NCBI GenBank assembly: GCA_039934635.1
Contig: JBDTLT010000080.1
Span: 1-21,824 of the forward strand
Direction: 5' to 3'
DNA: 21,824 nt
DNA from: DATLFA01 sp039934635
GTDB lineage: Bacteria; Actinomycetota; Acidimicrobiia; Acidimicrobiales; WLNW01
In this document: piece by piece, positions 15,369 through 21,824 of the stretch
How positions within the stretch are numbered: the first letter of the stretch is position 1
Layout: the number at the start of each line of letters is the position of its first letter
Position numbers and translations under genes: made by a program
The notes under the pieces: model-generated
Databases searched by the model: none
What the model saw: only the letters and a program-made list of their open reading frames with translations
Told to the model about the DNA's origin: nothing

Positions 15369-17029
15369 ACCGCGCCGAGTACGAGACCGCGGACGAGATG
15401 ATTCGCGCGCGCCTCGGCGACACCAACACCGGCGTCCTCTTCGAGGACCAGTGCTACTCGTGGGACGAGCATGTACGTGCGTCCGCGACGCGCGCCGCGC
15501 TGGCATCCGACGTTCGCCGCGCGGGGCCGTTCCACATCGGCTTCCTCATGGAGAACATCCCCGAGCTCACGTTCTGGCTCGGCGCCGGAGCGGTCAGCGG
15601 AGCGACCATGGTCGGCATCAACCCGACCCGGCAGGGCAACGAACTTGCGACCGACATCCGGCACACCGACTGCCAGCTCATCGTCACCGAATCCAAACTG
15701 TTGCCGTTGCTTGCGGGGCTCGACGTCGGCGTCGGCGCGGATCGCATCCTCGTCGTCGACGACGCGTCGTTCGGCGAACGCTGCCGGCCCTATGCATCGG
15801 CTGGCTTCCCCGACGCCGCGGTTTCGGGCGATGCGACCGCATTGCTGCTCTTCACTTCGGGCACATCGGGCGCACCCAAGGCGGCAGTTGTCTCGCAACG
15901 GCGAATCGCCCGCTACGGCCGCACGATCAGTGAGAGTCAAGGGCTCGACGCGTCGTCGGTGTGTTACCAGGCAATGCCGATGTTCCATTCGAACGCGTTG
16001 TACGCCGGCTGGTCTCCCGCCGTGTACGTGGGCGCGTCGATGGCGCTGCGCCGACGCTTCTCTGCGTCAGGGTTCATCGACGACGTGCGCAAGTTCCGTG
16101 CCACGTATTTCAACTACGTCGGCAAGCCACTCAGCTACATCTTGGCCACGCCGAGTCGCCCCGACGACCGCGAGCACACGCTGCAGCGTGTGCTCGGCAA
16201 CGAGGGCACAGAGCTCGACCTACGCCGCTTCAGCGAACGTTTCGGCGTGCCGGTCGCAGACAACTACGGCTCGACGGAGGGCGGTGTGGCGGTCATGCGA
16301 TCGCCCGACCAACCCAAGGGCGTGTTGGGCAGGCCACCCGATGGCGTTTTCGTCGTCGACTCCGTCACCGGTGAACCGTGCCCGGTGGCCCGAATTGACG
16401 ACGACGGCCGGCTGCTCAATGCCGAGGAGTGCATCGGCGAGATCGTCAATACGAATGGCGGCGCTTCGTTCGAGGGGTACTACAAGAACGACGAGGCGGT
16501 CGCACTGCGCACGCGCAACGGCTGGTACTGGTCGGGCGATCTCGCCTACCTCGACACCGACGGCTGGCTGCACTTCGCCGGACGCGACTACGACTGGTTG
16601 CGCGTCGATGGTGAGAATTTCGCTGCCGCACCGGTAGAGCGCATCATCGGTCGCTTTCGCGGCGTCGTGCTCGTTGCCGTCTACGCGGTGCCGGCAAGCG
16701 ATGTCGGTGACGAGGTGATGGTCGCGCTGCAACTCGCGCCCGGGCAACCCTTCGACGCGGCACGCTTCGACGAGTTCCTCGGCGAACAGCGCGACCTCGG
16801 GGTCAAATGGTCACCGCGGTATGTCCGCATCACCGACGAGTTGCCCGTCACGCACACCTCCAAGATCCTCAAGCGACAGCTGCGCGCCGAGCGTTGGGAA
16901 TGCGCGGATCCGGTGTGGTGGCGCCCGGCGCGCGCCGAGCACTTGCGCGTATTGGAGAGCGACGACATCGACACCATCCGTCGCGAGTTCGCGGCGCACG
17001 ACCGAACGAGTGAACTCGACAAGGGGTGA
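15365..17029 (+). CDS. FadD17-like acyl-CoA synthetase (FATP/very-long-chain type)
   Basis: A 554-residue ligase beginning in an ATGA overlap. It belongs to the FATP-like branch: A3 LLFTSGTSGAPKAAV (161-175), A5 DNYGSTEGG (299-307), Asp392 in WSGDLAYLDTDGWLHFAGRDYDW, and DGENFAAAPVERII (415-428) in place of the GANVxPxEVE motif of the other ligases. The catalytic Lys500 lies in THTSKILKRQLRAERW. This pattern recalls mycobacterial FadD17, which is found in a sterol-catabolic locus, but the link to sterols here is only by resemblance. The C-terminal 45 residues, WECADPVWWRPARAEHLRVL onwards, are also typical of that branch. It likely activates a bulky or long substrate. The stop overlaps or abuts the next ACAD start. 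Confidence 0.92.
   Translation: MNRAEYETADEMIRARLGDTNTGVLFEDQCYSWDEHVRASATRAALASDVRRAGPFHIGFLMENIPELTFWLGAGAVSGATMVGINPTRQGNELATDIRHTDCQLIVTESKLLPLLAGLDVGVGADRILVVDDASFGERCRPYASAGFPDAAVSGDATALLLFTSGTSGAPKAAVVSQRRIARYGRTISESQGLDASSVCYQAMPMFHSNALYAGWSPAVYVGASMALRRRFSASGFIDDVRKFRATYFNYVGKPLSYILATPSRPDDREHTLQRVLGNEGTELDLRRFSERFGVPVADNYGSTEGGVAVMRSPDQPKGVLGRPPDGVFVVDSVTGEPCPVARIDDDGRLLNAEECIGEIVNTNGGASFEGYYKNDEAVALRTRNGWYWSGDLAYLDTDGWLHFAGRDYDWLRVDGENFAAAPVERIIGRFRGVVLVAVYAVPASDVGDEVMVALQLAPGQPFDAARFDEFLGEQRDLGVKWSPRYVRITDELPVTHTSKILKRQLRAERWECADPVWWRPARAEHLRVLESDDIDTIRREFAAHDRTSELDKG
17021..17026 (+). promoter_or_regulatory. Shine-Dalgarno-like AAGGGG favouring the GTG at 17032
   Basis: AAGGGG ends 5 nt before GTG 17032. 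The alternative GTG at 17026 overlaps this run and has no separate ribosome-binding site, so 17032 is preferred. Confidence 0.5.
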
Positions 17030-17031
17030 CC

Positions 17032-18243
17032 GTGGCGGAAGAAGATTGGGAACAGGAGATGCGCGCGGAGTTGGTCCACTGGATCAGCGAGACGTGGGAC
17101 CCCGATATGTCCGTCGCCGGATGGTGGAACGCCGTCGCGGCGGCCGGCTGGTCGGCGCCCCATCTGCCGGTGGACCGCGGTGGGCGCGGTCTCCCGCGCC
17201 GAGCGCATGCCGTCGCCCGCTCGGTCTTTCGGCAATGCGGTGTTCTCGAGGCGCCAGGCGGCCTCGGCATCTTGATGGCGGCGCCGACGATCCTCGCCCA
17301 CGGCGACGCCGCGCAGATCGAGCGGTTCGTCCCACCGATACTCGACGGATCGCACAAGTGGTGCCAGTTGTTCAGCGAGCCCGGCGCCGGCTCGGACCTC
17401 GCCGGCCTGTCGACGCGAGCCGAACGCGACGGCGACCAATGGATCATCACCGGGCAGAAGGTGTGGACATCCGGCGCGCAAGATTCCGACATGGGCATGC
17501 TGCTGGCCCGCACCGATCCTTCAGTGCCCAAGCACGGCGGCATCTCCTGGTTCGCGTTCTCGCTCGATCAATCGGGGGTCGACATCCGGCCGTTGCGAGA
17601 GATGACCGGACGCGCGATCTTCAACGAAGTCTTCCTCGATGGCGCGGTGTGTCACACGCGCGATCTCATCGGCGGTCAGGGCAACGGATGGAACGTCGCG
17701 CGCTCGACGTTGTTGTTCGAGCGCACCGGTATCGGGGTCGGCGGCGGCTACAGCGGCCATCCGGTACCGGGTTCCGTCTTCGGCAACTTGACGCGCCGCG
17801 CCGGCGAGGCGGCGACCGACGAACCACCACCGGGCACCGTGGTCGTCTCGCTCAAGTTCGACGCACTCCTGGCGCTGACGCGCGACGTCGAACGCACCGA
17901 TGACCCCATCGTGCGCCAAGACCTCGCTCGGCTGTGGTCGTACGAGTGCATCGGCAACTGGACGGCCCAACGCACACGCGAAGACGCGGCGCGAGGGGTG
18001 GTTTCGGCCGGCGTCAACATCGGCAAGCTCGCGCAGTCCCGGCTGATAAAGGCGTCGGCGCAGTTCGGGCTCGACCTGCTCGGCCCGGCGGGGATGCTCT
18101 GGGGTGAGCAGGCACCGGCCGGCGGGGTGTTCGCCGAAGCCATGGTGTTCTCGCCCGCGTCATCGATCTACGGCGGCACCGACCAGATCCAGCGCAACGT
18201 CGCCGCGGAACGCAGCCTCGGCCTCCCACGCGAGCCCAACTGA
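17032..18243 (+). CDS. Large acyl-CoA dehydrogenase, helix-G catalytic Glu type
   Basis: A 403-residue ACAD (405 if GTG 17026 is used, which would overlap the ligase stop as GTGA). Motifs: WCQLFSEPGAGSDLAGL (110-126), WIITGQKVWTSGAQ (137-150), and C-terminal SSIYGGTDQIQRNVAAERSLGLPR. The classical Glu before GT is Gly381, while Glu230 in TLLFERTG matches the helix-G base of isovaleryl-CoA dehydrogenase. A region rich in Gly, Pro and Thr (about 234-268: GVGGGYSGHP to EPPPGTV) looks like a loop insertion relative to the other large ACAD. It would introduce a double bond into an acyl-CoA using FAD. It is the last gene of the overlapping operon and is followed by a 95-bp gap with a promoter. Confidence 0.93.
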   Translation: MAEEDWEQEMRAELVHWISETWDPDMSVAGWWNAVAAAGWSAPHLPVDRGGRGLPRRAHAVARSVFRQCGVLEAPGGLGILMAAPTILAHGDAAQIERFVPPILDGSHKWCQLFSEPGAGSDLAGLSTRAERDGDQWIITGQKVWTSGAQDSDMGMLLARTDPSVPKHGGISWFAFSLDQSGVDIRPLREMTGRAIFNEVFLDGAVCHTRDLIGGQGNGWNVARSTLLFERTGIGVGGGYSGHPVPGSVFGNLTRRAGEAATDEPPPGTVVVSLKFDALLALTRDVERTDDPIVRQDLARLWSYECIGNWTAQRTREDAARGVVSAGVNIGKLAQSRLIKASAQFGLDLLGPAGMLWGEQAPAGGVFAEAMVFSPASSIYGGTDQIQRNVAAERSLGLPREPN

Positions 18244-18280
18244 CCCCCTCTCGAGGTGGCCACGAGGCCCCGGCGCGGCC

Positions 18281-18308
18281 TTGACACGGTCCTGAAATCA
18301 TCTAAACT
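18281..18308 (+). promoter_or_regulatory. Sigma-70-like promoter upstream of the fourth crotonase gene
   Basis: TTGACA (18281-18286, full consensus -35) is followed by a 16-nt spacer and TAAACT (18303-18308, -10 type). Transcription should start near 18315, giving a leader of about 24 nt to the GTG at 18339. The spacer contains AAATCATCT (18295-18303), also present in the divergent intergenic region near 2430-2438. Downstream, TATATACCTTTATAGG is strikingly AT-rich for this genome and could overlap a repressor site. Confidence 0.75.
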
Positions 18309-18338
18309 GTATATACCTTTATAGGGGCGGAAGCAGCT

Positions 18339-19205
18339 GTGGCAGAGACACCGGCAGACGAGCGTGTGCACCTCGAGAGCGACGCCAAGACCCATGTGGC
18401 CCGGATAACGATCGATAACCAGGCTCGGCGCAACACCTACGACCCGGCGATGCGCCGGCGATTCGGTGAGTTGCTTGACGACGTCGCCGCCGATGACGAC
18501 ATAAAGGTTCTGATAGTTCGCGGTGCCGGGGGCGTGTTCACGACGGGCGCCGACATGAACAACGCGTACAGCTGGTACGACAAAGGCGAGACCCGCCGGC
18601 CGAGCCAGCGGCGCCGTCTCGGCGTCGACCGTCAGACCTTCAGCTTCTACCAACAATTCAGTGAGTTCCCGAAGGTGACCGTGGCGCAGGTCGAGACCTA
18701 CGCCCTCGGCGGCGGCTTCGAGCTCGCCCTCATGTCCGACATCACCGTCGTCGGCCGCAACGCGAAGATCGGCATGCCTGGCGCACGGCTGCTAGGCCCG
18801 GCGCTCGGCAACCTCCACCTCTTCTTCTACCGTCTCGGGCCTGTGCTGGCGCGGCGCCTGCTGTTGACCGGTGACGTCATCGAAGCCGGCTCGGTCGAGC
18901 ATCTCGGCCTCTTCACCGAGGTGTGCGATGCCGACGTAGTGGCCGAACGAACCGAGCTGTGGGCGGCAAAGGTTGCGCGCATGCCGGCCGATGGTCTCGC
19001 GATCGCGAAGACCGGCTTCCAACTCGTCGAACAGACGCAGAACTACATCGGTGAACACGCAACCGGCTTCTTGATGCACGCGTTCGCCACCAACCTTCGT
19101 TTCGAAGACGACGAGTTCAACTTCGTCAAGACGCGGGCAAAGCACGGCTCGAGTGGGGCATTCAAATTGCGCGACGAACACTTCACCGTCGACGGATTCG
19201 AGTAA
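18339..19205 (+). CDS. Enoyl-CoA hydratase/isomerase (crotonase) family protein
   Basis: A 288-residue crotonase starting at GTG 18339, with CGGAAG (18328-18333) 5 nt upstream. The oxyanion-hole motif is VFTTGAD (66-72). Glu128 in YALGGGFELALMSD matches catalytic Glu144 of rat hydratase, but the Glu164 equivalent is Gly148 in KIGMPGARLLG. One of the two hydratase acids is thus retained, unlike in the first and third crotonases. A basic linker, ETRRPSQRRRLGVDRQ (84-99), lies in the variable loop after the oxyanion motif. It probably acts on a pathway acyl-CoA as hydratase, isomerase or retro-aldol/hydrolase; the exact reaction is uncertain. It has its own promoter and begins a second transcription unit with the solute-binding protein. 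Confidence 0.9.
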   Translation: MAETPADERVHLESDAKTHVARITIDNQARRNTYDPAMRRRFGELLDDVAADDDIKVLIVRGAGGVFTTGADMNNAYSWYDKGETRRPSQRRRLGVDRQTFSFYQQFSEFPKVTVAQVETYALGGGFELALMSDITVVGRNAKIGMPGARLLGPALGNLHLFFYRLGPVLARRLLLTGDVIEAGSVEHLGLFTEVCDADVVAERTELWAAKVARMPADGLAIAKTGFQLVEQTQNYIGEHATGFLMHAFATNLRFEDDEFNFVKTRAKHGSSGAFKLRDEHFTVDGFE

Positions 19206-19213
19206 GGGGCGCG

Positions 19214-19233
19214 CTCGACGCGATCGCGTCGAG
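19214..19233. repeat. Perfect 20-bp palindrome between the crotonase and solute-binding-protein genes
   Basis: CTCGACGCGA is followed immediately by its exact reverse complement. In RNA it can form a strong GC-rich stem with a small loop. There is no T-run after it (GGGCCTGAAGAGAAACC follows), so it is not a standard intrinsic terminator. It could be a terminator of the tail-less kind, an mRNA-stabilising or processing hairpin before the lipoprotein gene, or an operator. It lies 35 nt before the ATG at 19268. Confidence 0.7.
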
Positions 19234-19267
19234 GGGCCTGAAGAGAAACCAAAAGCCAGGGGGGATC

Positions 19268-20980
19268 ATGGCCAGAGCACGATTCAACGTCGTTGCCGGA
19301 CTGCTTGTTCTGACAGCTCTTGTCAGTGCGGGCTGCGGTGACGACAAGGCGGCCGAACCCGACACGGGGACAACCAATTCGACGGTGGCCGCGGGTACGA
19401 CGCCCTCCACGACCACGTCGCTGACGCCCAAGGATGGCGGCAGTATCACGCACGGCGTCTTCTCGGAGACGGCGGGTCTCGATCCGGCGGTCACGTTCGG
19501 CGGTGGCGCAACGGGCACGACCGAAGTCGGCGCGATCTTCGACACGATCATGCGGTACGACACCGACAAGAAGGTGTTCGTTCCGCAGATCGCCGAGTCG
19601 CTCAATTCGAATGCGGACTTCAGCGAGTGGACGCTGAAGCTGCGGCCGAACGTGAAGTTCACCGACGGTACCGACTATGACGCGGATGCCGTCGTCTTCG
19701 GGATGAAGCGACACGTGCAGTACGGGTCGCGCGCCGCGGCACTCGTGGCGCAGATCAAGGACTACACCGTCGTCGACAAGCTGACGCTCAAGTTCACGCT
19801 CAGCGCGCCGTACTCCAACTTCCCCTACGTGCTCGCGTTCACGCCCGGCATGATTCCGTCACCCACCGCGGTGAAGGCAGCGTGCAAGATCGGCCAGCCC
19901 GACGAGATCAAGGTGATGACGCAGTGCCCGTTCAACTTGAATCCGGTCGGGGCGGGCCCGTACATGATCGACAAGTTCCTGCCCAAGGAATCCATCACGC
20001 TCAAGCGCAACGCGGCCTACTGGGGCGGCAAGCCGCACCTCGACTCGATCAAGTTCGTGACCGTCGGTACGTCGCAAGCAGTGCTCGAAGGCCTGAAGTC
20101 CGGCACGTTGCAGATGGGCTACATGCGCGAGCCCGAGCCGGGCAAGATCGCCTCCGAGGACGCAACACTCGGCACCTACCTCAACTTGGTGTGGGCCGGC
20201 AATGGACTGATCCTCAACAACGGCAAGGTCAATTGCAAGGGCGGCCTACCTGCAGCGGTATGCGCGGGCAAGCCCGACGGCATCGTCGAGCTCGACACGC
20301 CGACGAAAGACCTTCGGGTTCGCCAAGCGGTTTCGTTCGCCATCGACCCCAAGGTCATCGATACCCGAGCCCAGAACAACACCGGTTTCCCGGGCGGGTC
20401 GTTCTTCCAGACCGGCTCGAAGTGGAAGTCGTCCGCACCGGTCAATACGTATGATCTCGAACAGGCGAAGAAGCTCGTGCAGACCGTCAAAGCCGAAGGC
20501 AAGTGGGACGGTTCGGTCAGGCTGAACTGCTCCACTTCGCAGGCCAACACGGCGATCGCCGTGCAGACGATGCTCCAGGCCGCGGGCTTCACCGTCAATC
20601 TCAACAATGGTCAAGAAACCGCGGCGCAGATCAACACGATCACGAATCAGAAACAGTTCGACATCGGGTGCTGGGGCTTCTCCATGGCCGACGAGGCTCC
20701 CGAAGTGATCTTCAGCTTGGCGTTCAACGCGGCCGCCGCCGGCAATTCGATGAACCATCAGATCACCGACATCGATGCGCAGTCGAAGCTCATGCGCGAG
20801 GCGAAGACCGATGCCGAGAAGCAGGCTGCGCTCGACAAGATTCAGGACATCTGGCGGGCCCAGGTGCCGTCGGTAATCACCGGAGCGACGCCCGAACGCA
20901 TCGTTTGGCGCAAGAGCGTCCACGGCATCGTTCCCAATGTTGCCTCTACGGTTCTGTGGCACAACGTCTGGGTCGAGTAA
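19268..20980 (+). CDS. ABC transporter solute-binding lipoprotein, family 5 (peptide/nickel/opine type)
   Basis: A 570-residue extracytoplasmic protein. The N-terminus has a basic start (MARARF), a hydrophobic stretch (7-22) and a lipobox ending at Cys23 (ALVSAGCG), so it should be a lipoprotein anchored to the outer face of the membrane. A Thr/Ser/Ala-rich linker (34-53) follows. The mature part matches SBP_bac_5: DGGSITHGVFSETAGLDPA (56-74), ESLNSNADFSEWTLKLRPNVKFTDGT, a GAGPYMIDKF segment, VRQAVSFAIDP and a C-terminal IQDIWRAQVPSV. Such proteins capture peptides or other bulky organic solutes for an ABC permease. No permease or ATPase gene is in the window, so partners may lie beyond the right edge or elsewhere. 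AGGGGGG (19258-19264) is the ribosome-binding site. Its place beside the catabolic genes suggests it binds the pathway substrate. Confidence 0.93.
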   Translation: MARARFNVVAGLLVLTALVSAGCGDDKAAEPDTGTTNSTVAAGTTPSTTTSLTPKDGGSITHGVFSETAGLDPAVTFGGGATGTTEVGAIFDTIMRYDTDKKVFVPQIAESLNSNADFSEWTLKLRPNVKFTDGTDYDADAVVFGMKRHVQYGSRAAALVAQIKDYTVVDKLTLKFTLSAPYSNFPYVLAFTPGMIPSPTAVKAACKIGQPDEIKVMTQCPFNLNPVGAGPYMIDKFLPKESITLKRNAAYWGGKPHLDSIKFVTVGTSQAVLEGLKSGTLQMGYMREPEPGKIASEDATLGTYLNLVWAGNGLILNNGKVNCKGGLPAAVCAGKPDGIVELDTPTKDLRVRQAVSFAIDPKVIDTRAQNNTGFPGGSFFQTGSKWKSSAPVNTYDLEQAKKLVQTVKAEGKWDGSVRLNCSTSQANTAIAVQTMLQAAGFTVNLNNGQETAAQINTITNQKQFDIGCWGFSMADEAPEVIFSLAFNAAAAGNSMNHQITDIDAQSKLMREAKTDAEKQAALDKIQDIWRAQVPSVITGATPERIVWRKSVHGIVPNVASTVLWHNVWVE

Positions 20981-20989
20981 GCATTGTGA

Positions 20990-21824
20990 ATGGCTGAATT
21001 TCAACTGTTCCTACCGCAGATGCGGATGAGCATGCCCGATCTGGTCGAGCGCGCGCGTGCGGCCGAGCGCAGCGGCTTCACCGGCATCGCGCTCATGGAT
21101 CATTTCGCACCACCGCTCGCCGAGTCGCACGACATGTGGGAGGCAATGGCGACGGCGGGATGGCTGTTGAGTGCGACCGAACGGCTCAAGGTCAGCCATC
21201 TCGTGCTCTGCGATGCATTCCGCCATCCCGCGATGCTCGCCCGCCAAGCCGTCACGCTCGATCACGCGTCTCGCGGCCGATTCGAGCTCGGCATCGGCTG
21301 GGGTTCGGTGCCAACGGAGTTCGAGCAGTTCGGGGTTGCCCCACGGGTCGCGTCGAAGCGCGTTGCCCGGTTCAAGGAGTCACTCGACGTCATCCGCGCG
21401 TTGTGGACCGGCGAAGCCGTCGACTTTTCGGGCGAGTACCACACGCTCACCGCGGCGTTGCAGCGTCCCACGCCACTGGCAAAGCTTCCGATCATCATCG
21501 GAGGCGCGGGCGAACGCACACTGCAGGCCGTGTCCAAGCATGCGGACTGGTGGAACCTGCCGATCTACGCGCTCGACAAGCTCGACGAGCTGAGGCCACT
21601 CGCCGGGACAGCACGCGTCTCCACGCAGGAGATGATCGGATTCGTGCCGAGCGAGAGCGAACGGGCGGCCGTCGTGGCGACGGCCGAAAAGCGCTTCGGC
21701 GCAACGGGCATGGGCAAGTCGATGACCATCGGTGACGCAGAGCAGTTGCGCGAGCACTTCGCCGAGCGCCAAGCGCAGGGCGTCGAACGCTTTTACATCT
21801 GGTTCCTCGACTTCGCGAAGCCCG
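20990..21824 (+). CDS. LLM-class flavin/F420-dependent oxidoreductase (partial, cut by the right edge)
   Basis: From ATG 20990 the frame is open for 278 codons to the window end with no stop. It begins MAEFQLFLPQMRMSMPDLVE and shows the luciferase-like fold signatures: AAERSGFTGIALMDHFAPP (24-42), LDHASRGRFELGIGWGSVPTEFEQFG (90-115) with the GRFELGIGWG phosphate-binding loop, DVIRALWTGEAVDFSGEYHTL and PIIIGGAGERTLQAVSKHADWWN. These features fit F420- or FMN-dependent monooxygenases and reductases; GIGWG is common in the F420 group, but cofactor choice cannot be settled here. Family members are about 280-340 residues, so little is missing. It starts 9 nt after the lipoprotein stop with only a weak ribosome-binding site, so it is likely co-transcribed. 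It may perform an oxidation or reduction in the same pathway. Confidence 0.9.
   Translation, partial: MAEFQLFLPQMRMSMPDLVERARAAERSGFTGIALMDHFAPPLAESHDMWEAMATAGWLLSATERLKVSHLVLCDAFRHPAMLARQAVTLDHASRGRFELGIGWGSVPTEFEQFGVAPRVASKRVARFKESLDVIRALWTGEAVDFSGEYHTLTAALQRPTPLAKLPIIIGGAGERTLQAVSKHADWWNLPIYALDKLDELRPLAGTARVSTQEMIGFVPSESERAAVVATAEKRFGATGMGKSMTIGDAEQLREHFAERQAQGVERFYIWFLDFAKP

Noticed and set aside
16821..17903. 360-codon plus-strand frame across the ligase-ACAD junction
   Set aside because: Low-complexity Arg/Ser translation in another frame of two real genes.
18244..18280. Possible intrinsic terminator after the last operon gene (GGCC repeats)
   Set aside because: Only short 4-bp arms with long loops and no T-run are visible.
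20986..20997. GTG start before the LLM oxidoreductase
   Set aside because: It reads GTG AAT GGC TGA, a 3-residue frame; the ATG at 20990 gives the real frame.
1..21824. tRNA, rRNA, CRISPR, insertion sequences, phage or integrase genes
   Set aside because: No tRNA-like cloverleaf, regularly spaced repeats, transposase/integrase motif or terminal inverted repeats were seen. Composition looks even along the window.

Overview
The window is high-GC, densely coded DNA that reads as the chromosome of a high-GC actinobacterium, perhaps an Acidimicrobiia-like lineage. This rests on several GTG starts, FadD/FadE-style genes, an LLM-class (often F420-dependent) oxidoreductase, and a lipoprotein with a Thr/Ser-rich linker. 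It is inference from gene content; no taxonomic marker is present. No RNA gene, insertion sequence, phage gene or CRISPR array was seen. No gap between genes exceeds about 100 bases.

Layout. (1) Positions 1-2409, minus strand: two translationally coupled class III (CaiB/BaiF) CoA-transferase genes; the second runs off the left edge. (2) A divergent intergenic region of about 90 bp. (3) 2502-3692, plus strand: a metal-dependent amidohydrolase-family protein, followed by a short AT-rich gap with two palindromes. (4) 3748-18243, plus strand: a tightly packed run of 13 genes with no gap over 15 nt and many ATGA/GTGA-type or 11-nt overlaps. In order: SDR dehydrogenase, second amidohydrolase-like protein, small acyl-CoA dehydrogenase (ACAD), three crotonases, acyl-CoA ligase, large ACAD, hotdog thioesterase, three more acyl-CoA ligases, second large ACAD. 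(5) 18244-18338: a clear promoter. (6) 18339-21824: a fourth crotonase, a family-5 ABC solute-binding lipoprotein, and an LLM flavin oxidoreductase cut by the right edge.

Working model (inference): this is a catabolic island for one or more carboxylic acids. The lipoprotein would deliver substrate. Four ligases and a CoA-transferase pair would make CoA thioesters. Three ACADs would desaturate them. Four atypical crotonases would hydrate, isomerise or cleave. The SDR would oxidise a hydroxyl, and the amidohydrolase-fold proteins might do a hydrolytic or C-C bond-breaking step. No thiolase is present, so an ordinary complete beta-oxidation spiral is not encoded here. The substrate cannot be read from sequence. 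The FadD17-like ligase and the large/small ACAD combination recall actinobacterial sterol side-chain catabolism, but no ring-degrading sterol gene is in view.

The most notable signals are catalytic-residue losses arranged in complementary sets. One CoA-transferase subunit has an acid at the catalytic position and its partner has alanine. One ACAD lacks both known catalytic-Glu positions while two others keep one. All four crotonases lack at least one of the two hydratase glutamates. The second amidohydrolase lacks two expected metal-binding histidines. Together these suggest heteromeric enzymes and non-standard chemistry rather than fatty-acid oxidation.
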